From positions 59,232,964 through 59,296,963 of the forward strand of contig OY720637.1 of NCBI GenBank assembly GCA_963169105.1: 64,000 nucleotides of DNA, in the 5' to 3' direction. Under the pieces are notes generated by a model. It was not told where the DNA came from. It saw only the letters and a program-made list of their open reading frames with translations, and made no database searches. The first letter of the stretch is position 1. Each line of letters opens with the position of its first letter. A program made the translations under genes and the position numbers. This document shows positions 53,205-63,840 of the stretch, one piece after another. Source of the stretch: Ceriagrion tenellum. Lineage: Eukaryota > Arthropoda > Insecta > Odonata > Coenagrionidae.

Positions 53205-53982
53205 CAGTTACACCCCGAATACGCCGCGAGCATTTGGGACCCTGTTCATAAAGTTTTAGCCAAAAAAATGAATAAAATACAAAGAAAAGCTGCACGCTTC
53301 CTTAAAAACGGCTACCAGTGAGCATACTGTGTTTCAGAACTTTATAGAGATTAAGGCGGGAGCCCCTAGAGACCCGGAGGCAACACGCTAGCACGCTAGG
53401 CTTGGCTTGCTTGAGAAATTCAGACCTAGTGTGTTTCAGAGCGACACAGAATATTATTATGACTCCTCACCATAATTCTAGGCCTGACAGAAGTGATAAG
53501 ATGAGATTGATTCGATATGTTTACTACCTTAAAACATTACTCTTAATCCTTGAAACAATGAAGTGAATAATGATGGGGCGTGATTCCCGAGCTCGTTCCT
53601 ATCGCGACATGTGAAACCGCGTCTTACCGAGATAAACGATCGCGTCTAGTGAAATCGGGTACATAACCACAGCCGCATCTTAACGAAATCGCGTTATGTG
53701 AGGGTTTAGTGTAAATAATTATACACAAAGATTGCTTGCTTCAATCATTGACAACAGGTTATGTGCATATGTACCGAACAAATATGCATAAAAACTCGTT
53801 CCTTCCGCGCAAAATAAGTCACCACAATAAAAGCTGAGCTCCACCAAATACACTTTCATAATACACATCACCATTTCTCCTCCCAAAACCTTATCCTTTA
53901 AATCTTTACACGGCTGGTGTCCTAACACCCCCTACCACACGCAAATGCGGCGGCTCACAGGGTAGTATGTAAATGTAGATGG
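53205..53982 (+). mobile_element. LINE family A tail, interrupted by an insert
   Basis: Plus-strand residues begin at YTPNTPRAFGTLFIKF- or, in the other frame, PEYAASIWDPVHKVL, and continue through QRKAARFLKNGY, the linker and GVFQSDTEYYYDSS-like sequence to about 53505. Unrelated sequence, including repeat S, fills about 53506-53782. The untranslated LINE tail resumes at AAAAACTCGTTCCTTCCGCG and ends at the ACAGGGTAGTATGTAAATGT terminus (53982). Frames are broken. Confidence 0.75.
53506..53782 (+). repeat. Insert in LINE A containing repeat S, copy 2
   Basis: About 277 bp sit between two LINE parts that are contiguous in other copies. 53507-53672 is the inverse of 51199-51372. The remainder contains ATCGCGTTATGTGAGGGTTT and an AT-rich end. 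I found no convincing target duplication. Confidence 0.65.
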
Positions 53983-55135
53983 CGGACAGGCCTCACCCTC
54001 GTTATATCTTTTAGCATAAGCTACCATACGGAGCATACATACCTACCCTCTTCATCCACCTCAATGGTTACAACAATTCCCTCTTTCAGCGCACCGCTAA
54101 TGACTAACAAAAGAGCGGGACACTGAGACATTCATTTTAGGTACAGTTCATTTTCGATCTCTCCGTCTTCCTGTTCCTTTTCCGTATCCCCTCCCATTTT
54201 CGTGGCTGGTGTCCTAATGGAGTTAAGAACCGACAGGGGACGTTAGGACCAAACTCCCTATGCCACGCGCCCCAGCGTCGGATTGCCAGGAAGTATGCAG
54301 GGGTAAATTTCCACACTTTTCCCTCCAAAGCGAGTGTGAGAGAAAGAGAGAGAGAGAGCATAAATATTAACGATGACATGATGAGTTTCCTCCAATTAAA
54401 GGAGTGCTCGTGCGCGGCGCCGATGACTAATTCCCTGAAATGAGAAGCGACAAGGGCACGCGTGAGAAAACAAGGGAGAGAGAAAGATTCAGCGGAGTCG
54501 ACATCGAAAGGGGAAACACAACGGCGTACTTCATTCTCATTTCTGTGTTAAAGGAGTCCACAGGAATGTATGTGCTTACGCGTGCGTGTGCTGAAGATTC
54601 CTACCGTTAATCTCTGAGCGACGTTCGGGTTTAACCCACGCTCGAGAACTTTCTAGGGATTTTATTCAGGGACTCGTGTCGACGATGCATTATATAAGGG
54701 TTTAAAGACGAAAATAACATAGTCAGCGCTGATAATCACATTATTTATATAATGAGAGTCCAAAGACAAAAAAATAAGTAAACGTTGATAGCGTCGAAAC
54801 TGGGTCTAGGAATTCCTAGCCTAGAAACCGTGCCCAGGAGCCATAAACAAAAACTATAGCGTTAAAGAAACGGAGAACAGCTTGCACATGCGTAAATATG
54901 ATGTATCTTTATGGCGTTCTGTACAGATAGAGCGATCAGAGGTTTCTCGTTGGTTCTGGAAAAATATTTTTTATTTCAGCACAATCAGTAACCACGGTAA
55001 CCAGTTACAATAGCGCCGTTTTAGCGGTTACAGGCGGTAATCCCGTGTGATTCAGTCAAGTAAAATCTAAACGGCTTCACCATGCTACCTGTGCTACAGC
55101 GTACACTGGAGACAGGGACATTGCGGAAAATTAGC
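53983..55135. other. Unassigned DNA with a GA microsatellite
   Basis: A short (GA)n tract lies at 54340-54358. Otherwise nothing was recognised; the minus-strand 80-codon frame at 54137-54379 crosses the tract. Confidence 0.4.
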
Positions 55136-55139
55136 CTTC

Positions 55140-55295
55140 AAGTAAATTGTGGCATGCAGGATGTTTATCTGATAAACAAACTGAACCGGAAATTTGGAGA
55201 TCTTGGTTAGAATTCAAGCCAATTGTTATTTTTCTCAAGGTATTTCACCTTGGTGTCTTCGAGATATAGATAAATAAAGCTTCATTACAACTTAA
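55140..55295 (+). mobile_element. SINE family T, diverged copy
   Basis: It matches the order of the copy at 52128: a degenerate head, GGAGATCTTGGTTAGAATTC in place of the box-B region, CAATTGTTATTTTTCTC, then TTTCACCTTGGTGTCTTC. Box B has lost its CG. The long body is truncated here. Confidence 0.45.
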
Positions 55296-56575
55296 GAATT
55301 GCTTTCAACATTTAATTCATTCAGCAGTTGTGTCCAAGCATAGATGTGTTGAAAAATAACTGTGTTGAAAAACAGTGTGTTGAAAAAAACTGTCAGGAAA
55401 TTTAACAAAGTATCGGTTATTTTGAGTATCTGCAATCAATTTCCACAAGGAATCTCCGGATTCGATTAACTAAATTTCCAAAATATATTCACAGTTTACC
55501 ATTTCCTTTTTAAAGCAGATGTCCCAAGATCTCCAGCCACATGCGCCCTTGCAAGCAGCTTGAGGGGTAGAGGGTAGACGCAGATGAAGCCTTGCATGAC
55601 CATTGCGTGTTTGGTCGGTTGTAACACACGCGTGGATCACGATAAAGGAGGAAACTGACCGGCGTGCGTTCAATGCGTGAGGGGAAGAGAGAATACTATT
55701 GGCGAGGGGTTGAGAACCTCCCCGGTAAAAAAATCAATGCTCCCCGGTCAACACAGCTCCTTGGTCGCACGGTCCCCTCCCGTCTTTTTTTTTCTACTCC
55801 ACGTGGGGACGCTTCGTCAAAAACTTGACAGGGGGAGGAAGTGATGGTGAAAAACATATAAGCTAACCGGGAAGTTTCAAGCTCGTCTGCCATTCTTTAC
55901 CGGCAGGATCTAAAAGAGTATCATGCCTTCATTAAAAGAGAGTATAGATTGAACCAAACGATGCAACAGTAAATGGGTATAATGCTGCCATTACTATGCG
56001 CAATCGGCCATATTGCATGAATTAATTGTCCAGTTAATGCGCATGCACACGAATTACTCGCGGAACCGTCGCAGTGTTATAACAATAAAGCAATCAAAAT
56101 GGCTAATCCAAATAACTTCCAACATATCTCTACATCGTAAAGTTAATGGAAAAATTGTGCGCCTAAGCCATGTTAGATGGATTATTTATGGCAAAAAGAC
56201 GGGTTTCACTTTCGTGCGCAAAGGCACAATCCACTATCTCCTTTAATATTTGGTATAATGGCATTGAAATATGCATAAATAACAAAACGCCGTTCAACTT
56301 CGGGGTAGTTACATACAAAAACGTTTAATTTTGTATGTTAGGCCTCCGGACTCTGCTTTGATGATTTCCTCCAATTTTCCTATCCTAGCATACCGCTTTT
56401 TCTTCAGTTACACTTATTCATTCTTTACACACGCGGATGGGAGATCTTACAAGGTTGACGAAAAAACAAAACCCGACCCCAGCTACATATAACGGCTAGC
56501 CAGAAGGTAAAGATATGAAACCTGCGCCTGAAAAATCTTGGGGATTATTCCTCTCTTCCTTTTAAACCCGATTTA
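55296..56575. other. Unassigned DNA
   Basis: A three-copy TGTGTTGAAAAA repeat lies at 55346-55392. The frames at 55470-55673, 55696-55893 and 56013-56246 show no motifs. Confidence 0.4.
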
Positions 56576-57035
56576 CGGCCAGTTGCATGAACATTTAGTC
56601 ATGGAATCAATAGTTGTGAGATCCATTAAGTTATAGATCTCATAAAAATATTCGGGTTGCAGGAACACATCTAATAGTTACTTAAATTATTTACCAATAG
56701 TTAATATCTTCGAATATTGGATTTAATCTTCCAACGCCGGATAAAACTTACGACAGCTAAGCGTATGAATAATTGCTAATGCAGAAAATAATTAGTCAGT
56801 AAGAGTAAACAAAATTTATTTGCCTCAAAACAACTCTTTTATCAAATTATTAAGTCTCCAGGCGGTTAATTGCGCATCCGCCATTTGGCCAGTTATGGAA
56901 CTCATAATTACATGCCAAAAGTTATGAAACGAACAAATTTATGGAATATTTCTGCAACACTTATTGAATGGTTGCCATGGCTTATGGATCCCATAACTTT
57001 ACGGAACACATATGTGTCGTTCCTGCAACTGGACA
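56576..57035 (-). mobile_element. PIF/Harbinger-type MITE, copy 4
   Basis: 460 bp flanked by TTA on both sides (56573-56575 and 57036-57038). On the plus strand it starts CGGCCAGTTGCATGAAC and ends TTCCTGCAACTGGACA, so relative to copies 1-3 it is inverted. The internal landmarks ATAACTTTTGGCATGTAATT and GGATGCGCAATTAACCGCC are found on the minus strand. Confidence 0.82.
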
Positions 57036-57046
57036 TTAACCGGTAA

Positions 57047-57459
57047 ATTACCATCATAATATTAGCGATGAAAGCGATTTTTCCGCAACATGATGGTGGA
57101 GAGTCTGCAGGAGGTGGAATGTGCTGGGAATGTAACAGTAAAGGGGGTTTTAGGGCGGCCGAAAACACTTCAGCTAGGGATTCAGGAGACTTGGGACTCA
57201 CAGGCTTTGGAGATGCGGGTGGAGTTGGTGTAGGGAAGAGGGAGGGGGGGTCGGAGTCGACGGCAGCACGACAGGGTTTACAGAGGAGGGGGAGAGATGA
57301 GGGGAGTTTGCGTGACGTATCAGTCGGAGCGGAAGCCGGTTTGCCGCGGTGTTGTTGAAGGGGACGGCTGAGGCCGGGGGAGAGATGGGGGGTGAATTTT
57401 TTCTGCTCCCGGACGACTATCGGGCTCGCCGAAAAGTTATGTCTTTGAGCGTTACACAT
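57047..57459 (-). CDS. Doubtful proline/serine-rich ORF
   Basis: This is part of the longest stop-free frame in the window (minus, ATG near 57459, stop near 56908). The first about 135 codons are proline- and serine-rich, with PTPTPPASPKPVSPKSPES and several cysteines near the end. The last about 45 codons lie in MITE copy 4. The plus strand here is G-rich, so the composition alone favours open frames. If it is coding, a GTAATT after codon ATG near 57048 could act as a donor. No domain was recognised. Confidence 0.2.
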
Positions 57460-57697
57460 ATAGTTCACAGCGACCTAACTTACACTTCGTGCGCTCACCT
57501 CTAGGCCACTTCGGCAACCATTTTTAATACATCGCTATAATTAAGTCACTTTATTTAGGTACCATTTATTAGGGTAATCTATTGATAATGTTAGGTGGTA
57601 TGGGAAGAGAGTTACCATTTAAAGATTCTGGCTGCTGATTGATAGGTTTATAAATAGATAAAATGTAAGCAAAATATCTAAGATAGTAATAATTTAT
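57460..57697. other. Unassigned DNA
   Basis: Nothing was recognised. Confidence 0.3.
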
Positions 57698-57990
57698 CTC
57701 ATTGGTCGTTCAATCCTAAGATTGGTTGACTGCAGCCCTCCACCCTTCCCTATCTAATTCTAGTTCCCTTACCTCCTGATATCTCTTCCTATTATCTTTC
57801 CTCTTTATTTGGTGCATGAACTTATTCCTGGGTCTTCCTCTGGGTATTTTTACCTCTATTTTGCCTTCAACTATGTACCTCACAAACCCATTGCATCTCA
57901 GGGTGTCCAATCCATCTGGTTCTTCTTTTCTCTATTGTGTTCCATTTGGTCCTTTCCTCTTCTTCTCTTCTGTATACCACATCATTCCTT
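57698..57990 (-). mobile_element. RTE-like LINE family B, 3' tail
   Basis: The minus strand reads DTLRCNGFVRYIVEGKIEV, PRGRPRNKFMHQIKRK, RYQEVRELELDREGW, RAAVNQS, then a terminus with CAATCTTAGGATTGAACGAC. This is the C-terminal end of an RTE-type protein: the GHxLRH-like and FVK-IIEGKIEG-P-GRPR blocks. The 64-codon end is stop-free up to the natural stop. Confidence 0.75.
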
Positions 57991-58249
57991 AATAATTTAT
58001 TTACAGAAGTTCAAAACCTTGAACTCCAAAAATAAACTTCGAAGCTTATGATTGTAGTACTAACAATTCTAGCAGCAAGAAAATGACTATAGTTTTACAC
58101 TATTAAATTAAAATTGGGTAAAATGTGCTCTTACCTCAGGAACAACTTCCCAAACTAATTTTATGTTCCATTACAAGTACCGCATGTAAGAAAATTAAAT
58201 GGATGCTATAAACAATCATGACCATCATTAAGTATTCTAACAGCTGATT

Positions 58250-58645
58250 GGTAGGTTTTTGGACTATACTCATCATAATCCGGCTCGCCATTAGATCCCA
58301 ATTGAATCCCTCATATCGTCTCCCGATTTTTATTCCGTCCAGAATTTTTATCCTCTTCCTTCCTCTACCACGCTTCCCCAGCGTTCTCCCCTCTATCGAC
58401 CTCTTCAGAATGTCCTCTCCTTTCAATACGCCGTCCATCCATCTCTTCTGTCACCTCCGAACCTCCGCCACTAGCTTCCTTTCATCTCCAATCATATCCA
58501 GTACCTCCTTGTTTGTCCTGTTCGTCACCCAGCTCACCTTTCACAGCCAAATCTCAAACGCCTCAAGTCTATGTACATCTTCCCTTCGCAATGACCAATT
58601 CTCCGATCCATACAGCACCACGATCCATATTCTAGTTTACACCAT
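58250..58645 (-). mobile_element. RTE-like LINE, 3' tail (variant of the 2737 family)
   Basis: On the minus strand, after a VLYGSENWSLRREDVHRLE-like stretch (about 58620-58560) come AFEIWL, a TNKEVLDMIGDER-like block, WMDGVLKGEDILKRSIEGR, TLGKRGRGRKRIKILDGIK and RRYEG. The block order equals that of 2737-3180, but residues differ enough to suggest a sister family. The frame is nearly open. The plus-strand 137-codon frame at 58248-58661 is its shadow. Confidence 0.75.
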
Positions 58646-60679
58646 TATTTTCTTTACGTGATAAAGAAACCAGTTCTAACGGCTTGTATATAATAAACAG
58701 GATGAAACTCCAACAGCCGTAAACAAAAACCTTTCAGGGATAATAATTAGAGGGAAAGGGATTAGTGATTGAGAGATTTACGGTGTAATAAACCCGCGCC
58801 TGGAATTAAATACGCAAGTGTGAAACATACTCACACATTATCTAAACGGTATTAACTCACAACACAAGCCAGTAGAGTTTAAGCTTATTTGAAGCAAGTT
58901 TAAAAATGGCTATTGTAACATGAATATATTGAAATACTACTTGCAAATGTCCATGAAATTATTTGTTTGAAAGGAAATTATAAAAACTTATGTAAATAGT
59001 GTATAACACCATTGAAAACTGAACTATTTTGTATGCTCCTTTGCACGAATTTCTTGGTTACTCCCACACAGGTTTATAATCGTTGGGGTAACCGTTGGAG
59101 CTTCTCAATTTTTGTTAAATTGGAATGTACTTTATATTTAAGAAGGAAGGAATAAATTAAATGCTTATGTATACAAGAAATGATTTTCCATAAGAATACA
59201 TTCTGTCAACTAAGTACGGAACCCACTCTAGTTTTAACGAGTCAACAAGGGAATTCTTACCCTCCCGTTTCCATAAATTGTCACGATTTATCGCTCCAGA
59301 ATCCAGGGAAATGTCATCCAGAATACAGGGAAAATCACCCCTTAAATTCAATAATAATAACATTGCTTAGTATATTAAGGAGAGGGAGCCAATAAGGACT
59401 AGAAACTTCGCGCTATGCTGGATAGTTGAAACCAAATACAAATAATTGCAAAATTCTAATCAAGTCATTTTTACGATGACACGGAGGGCATTAATTTTAC
59501 CCCGAATCACATCTCTAGACCTTAAGAAACATCAAAATCAGAGATACATTGCAGAACTTATAGGAACGAAAATACCTTCTTTCCACACTTCTCTGGTGAC
59601 TATAACAAAAACAGAGAGGCACTAACACACTTCATTAGCATACACCTCACATTTTATCAGCTGGCGTCCTTAGGTGGGTTTACATTGGCAAGTCAATTGC
59701 GCAAGTTACCTCCTGCAAGAGAATTTTGACGTAAATTGGAGGGGTAAACAGCTCTATAAGCCCGGTTGATGGACTTTTCACGAGTTTCCGGAAGTCGCTT
59801 GCAGAAGCCTCTGTTGCCAATATAACAAGCAGTAACCAACCCGTCTCCGCACTGACTTGTGGAAAATGTTTCCTCAGAATACAATTCCCCGCAAGCTCTC
59901 GCAAACGAAATTTCCGGTCGAAACTTGCCTGAATAAATTCCCCCTCATATCCCCTGCCACAAGCCCCTGCATCAGGTCGCAGGGAGGTACGCTAATGTTG
60001 ATTTAGATTAACAGGTGAAAACCAATCAGACTAGTCTACTAATCTGAACCAGAAACGAAGCAAAAATAGCAGTTTACCACAGGAGAGGTGACGCTGTTTA
60101 GCGTACAGGGCAAAAAGAAGCCATAGTCATGACATTCTCGTCGAGCTCTGTTTTGGAACATCTGCATCGTCACACTTCGTGGTGCGTCAACCTTTAATAA
60201 GAGCGTCACCGCCCATTATAGTGGATAGAGAGGGCGCTTACTATTGTGGCCAATGCTAGAATGAGTAATGTGGGCGTGGAAAGTACGCCACCTTTGTCAA
60301 CCCCGATTTTCTTTTAGTGTTAACGGACTGACTTTGCAATGTTACGATATTTTCCATCGTAACTTAACACTGGAAATCAACATGCATTTGCTCCTACACA
60401 TGGATTCCCCATTGTCATTGGCTACATTTTGATGACATAATGCCCTCTCCATCCACCTCAATGCTTAGTAACAATGGTCATGTGATCAGTAGTCATCAAC
60501 ATCCAGCTACCAGGAGTTAAAGAGAAACAAACGTGAAGCACGCTATGGGGATTATACACAAGTTGTATGGTGGCGAATAAAAATGGCAGCTTTTGAGGAC
60601 AGAACTTACCAACTCTTCTAAATTTGTCAAATGTTTTCAGAGGAAACAAGACATTTTCTGTTTCGGTAACCGAAAGTTC
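58646..60679. other. Unassigned AT-rich DNA
   Basis: Two kilobases without recognised features. At 59690-59890 both 3-frame-overlapping minus ORFs (60-74 codons) cover a segment with repeated CTTGCGCAA- and CTTGCAGG-like strings, probably an old repeat. The 133-codon minus frame at 60458-60859 ends in LINE A and has no motif. Confidence 0.35.
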
Positions 60680-61188
60680 CACAATACATAAAAAGTAAAA
60701 GAGAGATACTACTTCGTTCTGGTTGGGCCACACCTGGAATACGGCGTGAGCATTTGGGCCACTGTCCATAAAGATTTGAACGAAAAAATTAATAAAATAC
60801 AAAGAAAAGCAGCATGCTTCGTTAAAAACTGCTATGAGCGTGCATATAGTGCCTAACAACTTTTAGAGGGATTGAGTTGGGAGGCCTTAGAGACTCAGAG
60901 GCTACACGCTAGGCTTAGCTTGCTTGAAAATTTCAGAACTGGTGTGTTTCAGAGCGAAACAGAGCCTATTATTTTAATGCCGCACTATATCTCTAGGTCT
61001 GACAGAAGCGACAAAATAAGAGAGATACATTGCCGGGCAGATAGTTACAAAATATCGTTCTTTCCGCGCACAATAAGCGACCACAATAAAAACTGAGCTC
61101 CACTAAATACACTCTCATAATACAACATTTCATCTCCCAAAACCCTACATCTTTACATGGCTGGTGTCCTAACACCCTCTGACGCACA
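60680..61188 (+). mobile_element. LINE family A tail, with untranslated 3' part
   Basis: The plus strand reads KVKERYYFVLVGPHLEYGVS, IWATVHKDLNEKINKIQRK, AACFVKNCYERAYSA, stop, and then LEALETQRLHARLSLLENFR, TGVFQSETEPIILMPHYI and SRSDRSDKIREIHCRADSYK. These are the ordered family-A blocks. The untranslated part contains TTCTTTCCGCGCACAATAAG. The natural CCGCCGCATG terminus is missing before a second copy of the tail begins. Confidence 0.8.
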
Positions 61189-61402
61189 ATGAGAGAGATA
61201 CATTGTCGAACAGATAGTCATAAAAAATCGTTCTTTCCGCGCACAATAAGCGACAGCAGTAAAAACTGTGCTCCACAACATACACTCCCATAATACATGT
61301 CGCCATTTCAACTCCCAAAACCTCACATCTTTACACGGCTGGAGTCCTAACACCCCCTGCCACACATCATGCGGCGGCTCGCAGGGTAATATGCAGATGT
61401 AG
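61189..61402 (+). repeat. Direct duplication of the LINE A 3' tail
   Basis: Sequence from TGAGAGAGATACATTG to the ACGGCTGG-GTCCTAACACCC block repeats the preceding 61010-61185 in the same orientation, then runs to the genuine family terminus TGCGGCGGCTCGCAGGGTA (about 61371-61390). Identity between the two tails is about 88% by eye. Confidence 0.75.
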
Positions 61403-62033
61403 AATACGAGAAATCGGCAATCCTAGTAGGCCTGTTTCCACCCAGGGGAGAGAAACAGTCGGCCGGTGGGAAAGGGTCGATGAGAGGCTACAGGGCATTC
61501 TAGCGTCCAGGAATACGAAAAACACGGCTTGAGTATCTAAGAGAAAACGGCTGTTTTTATTATCTTTTTTCCCCCATTAAAAAAATACTTTTCAAGACCG
61601 GGGAGTCAGGGGAAAGCGTATGGGAGGGTATAGGGACTGTCACTGAGATCGGTCGACGAGATTTCTCCCACATTAAATCCTGAAGGGCCGGCAAAATATT
61701 AAAATTAAATCGAGAGTAATATGTTCCCGCGTTATAAACTCCCACTCTCTCGCTAATACGTACTGTCAGGGCATCGGGTGAGGGTAAATGACCCAAAGGA
61801 AGGTTTTCAAGCGGTGAGAATTGACAGGACGGGATCAATCAAGCACATTGTCTTCATTTATTACGTAATGAATTTTGCCAATAATTGTTCCCGGGCACAA
61901 AACCACGTTCTTCCTTTGACTTATTTTTGTTCCTTAATCCTGAGGCTAAGAGGTTGTATCCAGGATTGCCAGATTGTGCGATCTAAGTACTAAACATGCA
62001 ACCAAACCCTAATATTGCTTTCAATAAGCTCTA
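61403..62033. other. Unassigned DNA
   Basis: Nothing was recognised. The minus frame at 61560-61838 (92 codons) has no motif. Confidence 0.35.
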
Positions 62034-62445
62034 TTCATTGGTTGTTCAATCTAAGGATTGTTTGACTGCAGTCCTCCACCCTTCCCTATCTAATTGTAGT
62101 TCCCTTACCTCCTCGTATCTCTTTCTATGTACTTTCCTCTTTATATGGTCCATGAACTTTTTGCTGGGTCTTCTGGGGACTTTTCCCTCTATTTTGTCTC
62201 AAATCATGTTCTTCACAAACCCGTTGTGGCTCACGGTGTGTCCAATCCATCTTGGTCTTCTTTTCTGTATGGTGTCCCATATGGTCCTTCCCTCTTCTGT
62301 ACATTTCATTTTTTCTCCAAAAATACCTCTGTGAAAAATATTCATCTCCACATCGCTGAATCGAAAATATTTTCTGTTTGTATTTTCATACCGTCGCATG
62401 ACACGAATTACATCTTCTATGAAATGAAGGCAGGGCGTAATCATA
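62034..62445 (-). mobile_element. RTE-like LINE family B, 3' tail, longer copy
   Basis: Minus-strand blocks in order are DVEMNIFHRGIFGEKMKC, EEGRTIWDTIQKRRPRWIGH, TVSHNGFVKNMI, then (frame-shifted) KIEGKVPR-PSKKFMDHIKRK and ELQLDREGWRTAVKQS. The terminus is CAATCCTTAGATTGAACAAC. WIGH-hhRH-GFVKNIIEGK is typical of RTE-group tails. Confidence 0.75.
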
Positions 62446-62494
62446 ATCTAAAAATGTCCCAATACAGAATCTTAATGAAAACCATGAAGTCTCC

Positions 62495-62605
62495 GAGTCT
62501 CCACACTTCCCTACCCAATGCTAGTTCCCTAACCTCTTGGTATCTCTTCCCATGTACTTTCCTCTTTATTTGGTCCATGAACTTATTCCTGGTTCTCCCT
62601 TGGGC
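62495..62605 (-). mobile_element. RTE-like LINE family B, fragment
   Basis: On the minus strand this gives NKFMDQIKRKVHGKRYQEV, RELALGREVW, the same segment as in the two longer family-B copies. It stops before the 3' terminus and is directly followed by the single foldback arm. Confidence 0.65.
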
Positions 62606-62607
62606 AT

Positions 62608-62712
62608 CATCGTCAGCTTCTCTGATGACGAGGGCCGTGTCGGATCTCGAAACATCGGGAAAAAATGGAACAGCTCACTCGAACGGAGACCCGAGAAAAC
62701 TTAATCCACCCT
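62608..62712 (+). repeat. Single arm of a foldback related to family Z
   Basis: CTGATGA, C, GAGGGCCGTGTCGGATCTC, GAAACATCGGG at 62620-62658, then TGGAACAGCTCA and ACCCGAGAAAACTTAATCCA. The stem GAG/CTC plus CCG/CGG inside is intact. The matching second arm is absent, apart from CATCATCGTCAG just upstream. Confidence 0.55.
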
Positions 62713-63234
62713 CGTAATTTTAGTTGAACGCCCGGATTTTCATTGTTGGTCACCCTGTCTCCAACCTGCCCCCCCCCCTCACCCACCGCTCCCAAACCTA
62801 CCGTTTGCAACCGCCCGCGCCGGCTCCCTCAACCGGCGCCAAGCGGAGACAAGTGACGCCGTAAACACTTAGGTCGATGAGAACGCCGGGGAAACTGCTG
62901 GAAGTTCCCCGGTCACACTTGTGGTGCGAGAGATGAATGGCAGAGTGACTTCAGATTTTTTCCATCAAATGAAATCAGGTTCAACACGCTTGGTCCCCAC
63001 TTACCCTCGCCATTAGCAATGTCTGGACCACACGAAGCGTACCATCCCGAAAAAAACGCAATGGCTCGTTTTGGTAATGTATGGCTTTGTATTTTCTCGA
63101 ATATTACGTCTCATTAGGTGGCTATCACCAGTCGGGAGCCCCAACGCAGGAATACAGGATACTATTGCAGTAAATTCGTAAAATTTTGAAAAAGTAGGAG
63201 TTAAATACATAAACAGAGTGGCTTCTTTTGGCCA
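62713..63234. other. Unassigned DNA with a GC-rich start
   Basis: A C-run lies at about 62770-62778 and GC-rich sequence continues to 62860. Nothing else was recognised. Confidence 0.35.
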
Positions 63235-63560
63235 TGGTACACGCTACTTGCTAGGCTTAGGCTGCTTGAAAAATTCATAACTGGTGTATTCCAGGGCGGC
63301 ACAGAGAATATTATCATGACGCCTCACTACATCTCTAGGTCTGACGGATGCGATAAAATAAGAGAGGTACGCTGCCGAACAGAAAGGTACAAAAACTCGT
63401 TCTTTCCGCGCACAATAAGCGACCACAATCAAAACTGAGCACCTCTAAATACACTTTCATAATACACGTCACTATTTCTCCTCCCAAAACCTTATCCCTT
63501 ACATCTTTGCACGAATGGTGCACCTGCGCCGGCTCGCAAGGTAGTATGTAGATGGTAGAA
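63235..63560 (+). mobile_element. LINE family A, 3' tail
   Basis: Residues on the plus strand are RLLARLRLLEKFITGVFQGG, TENIIMTPHYISRSDGCDK and IREVRCRTERYKNSFFPR, then the untranslated GCGCACAATAAGCGACCACA region and the terminus GGCTCGCAAGGTAGTATGTA. It is short of the PHLEYA block, so 5' truncated. Confidence 0.75.
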
Positions 63561-63835
63561 GCTGTTTCTTAGGTGAGAGGAAACGGGGAGAATATGACAA
63601 AGACCATATTCAGCAAGGAAGGTATTTTAAGGAAGATATTTTTATGGTATCAGCGATAAAACAAATTTCTGTGGCTGGGTGGTGAGATAGGAACAAAATT
63701 TTGTATTTCTTTCCGTTGTCTCTTATAAACCTACCTTTCATCATCCACCTTTAAAACAATATTCAAAAAACAAAAATATTCAAAAGTGCTGGAGAAGAGT
63801 GACTTTTGCAGCGCAATGGGAAGACGTGATCAGTA
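63561..63835. other. Unassigned DNA
   Basis: No feature was recognised before the reverse transcriptase fragment. Confidence 0.3.
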
Positions 63836-63840
63836 CAGAT

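Noticed and set aside
57068..57358. 96-codon glycine-rich plus-strand frame
   Set aside because: Shadow of the biased sequence that also opens the minus-strand frame; no motif.
58248..58661. 137-codon plus-strand frame
   Set aside because: Exact shadow of the RTE-like LINE tail on the minus strand.
62127..62717. 196-codon plus-strand frame, among the longest in the window
   Set aside because: It is the reverse complement of two LINE family-B tails followed by a foldback arm; the coding sense is on the minus strand.
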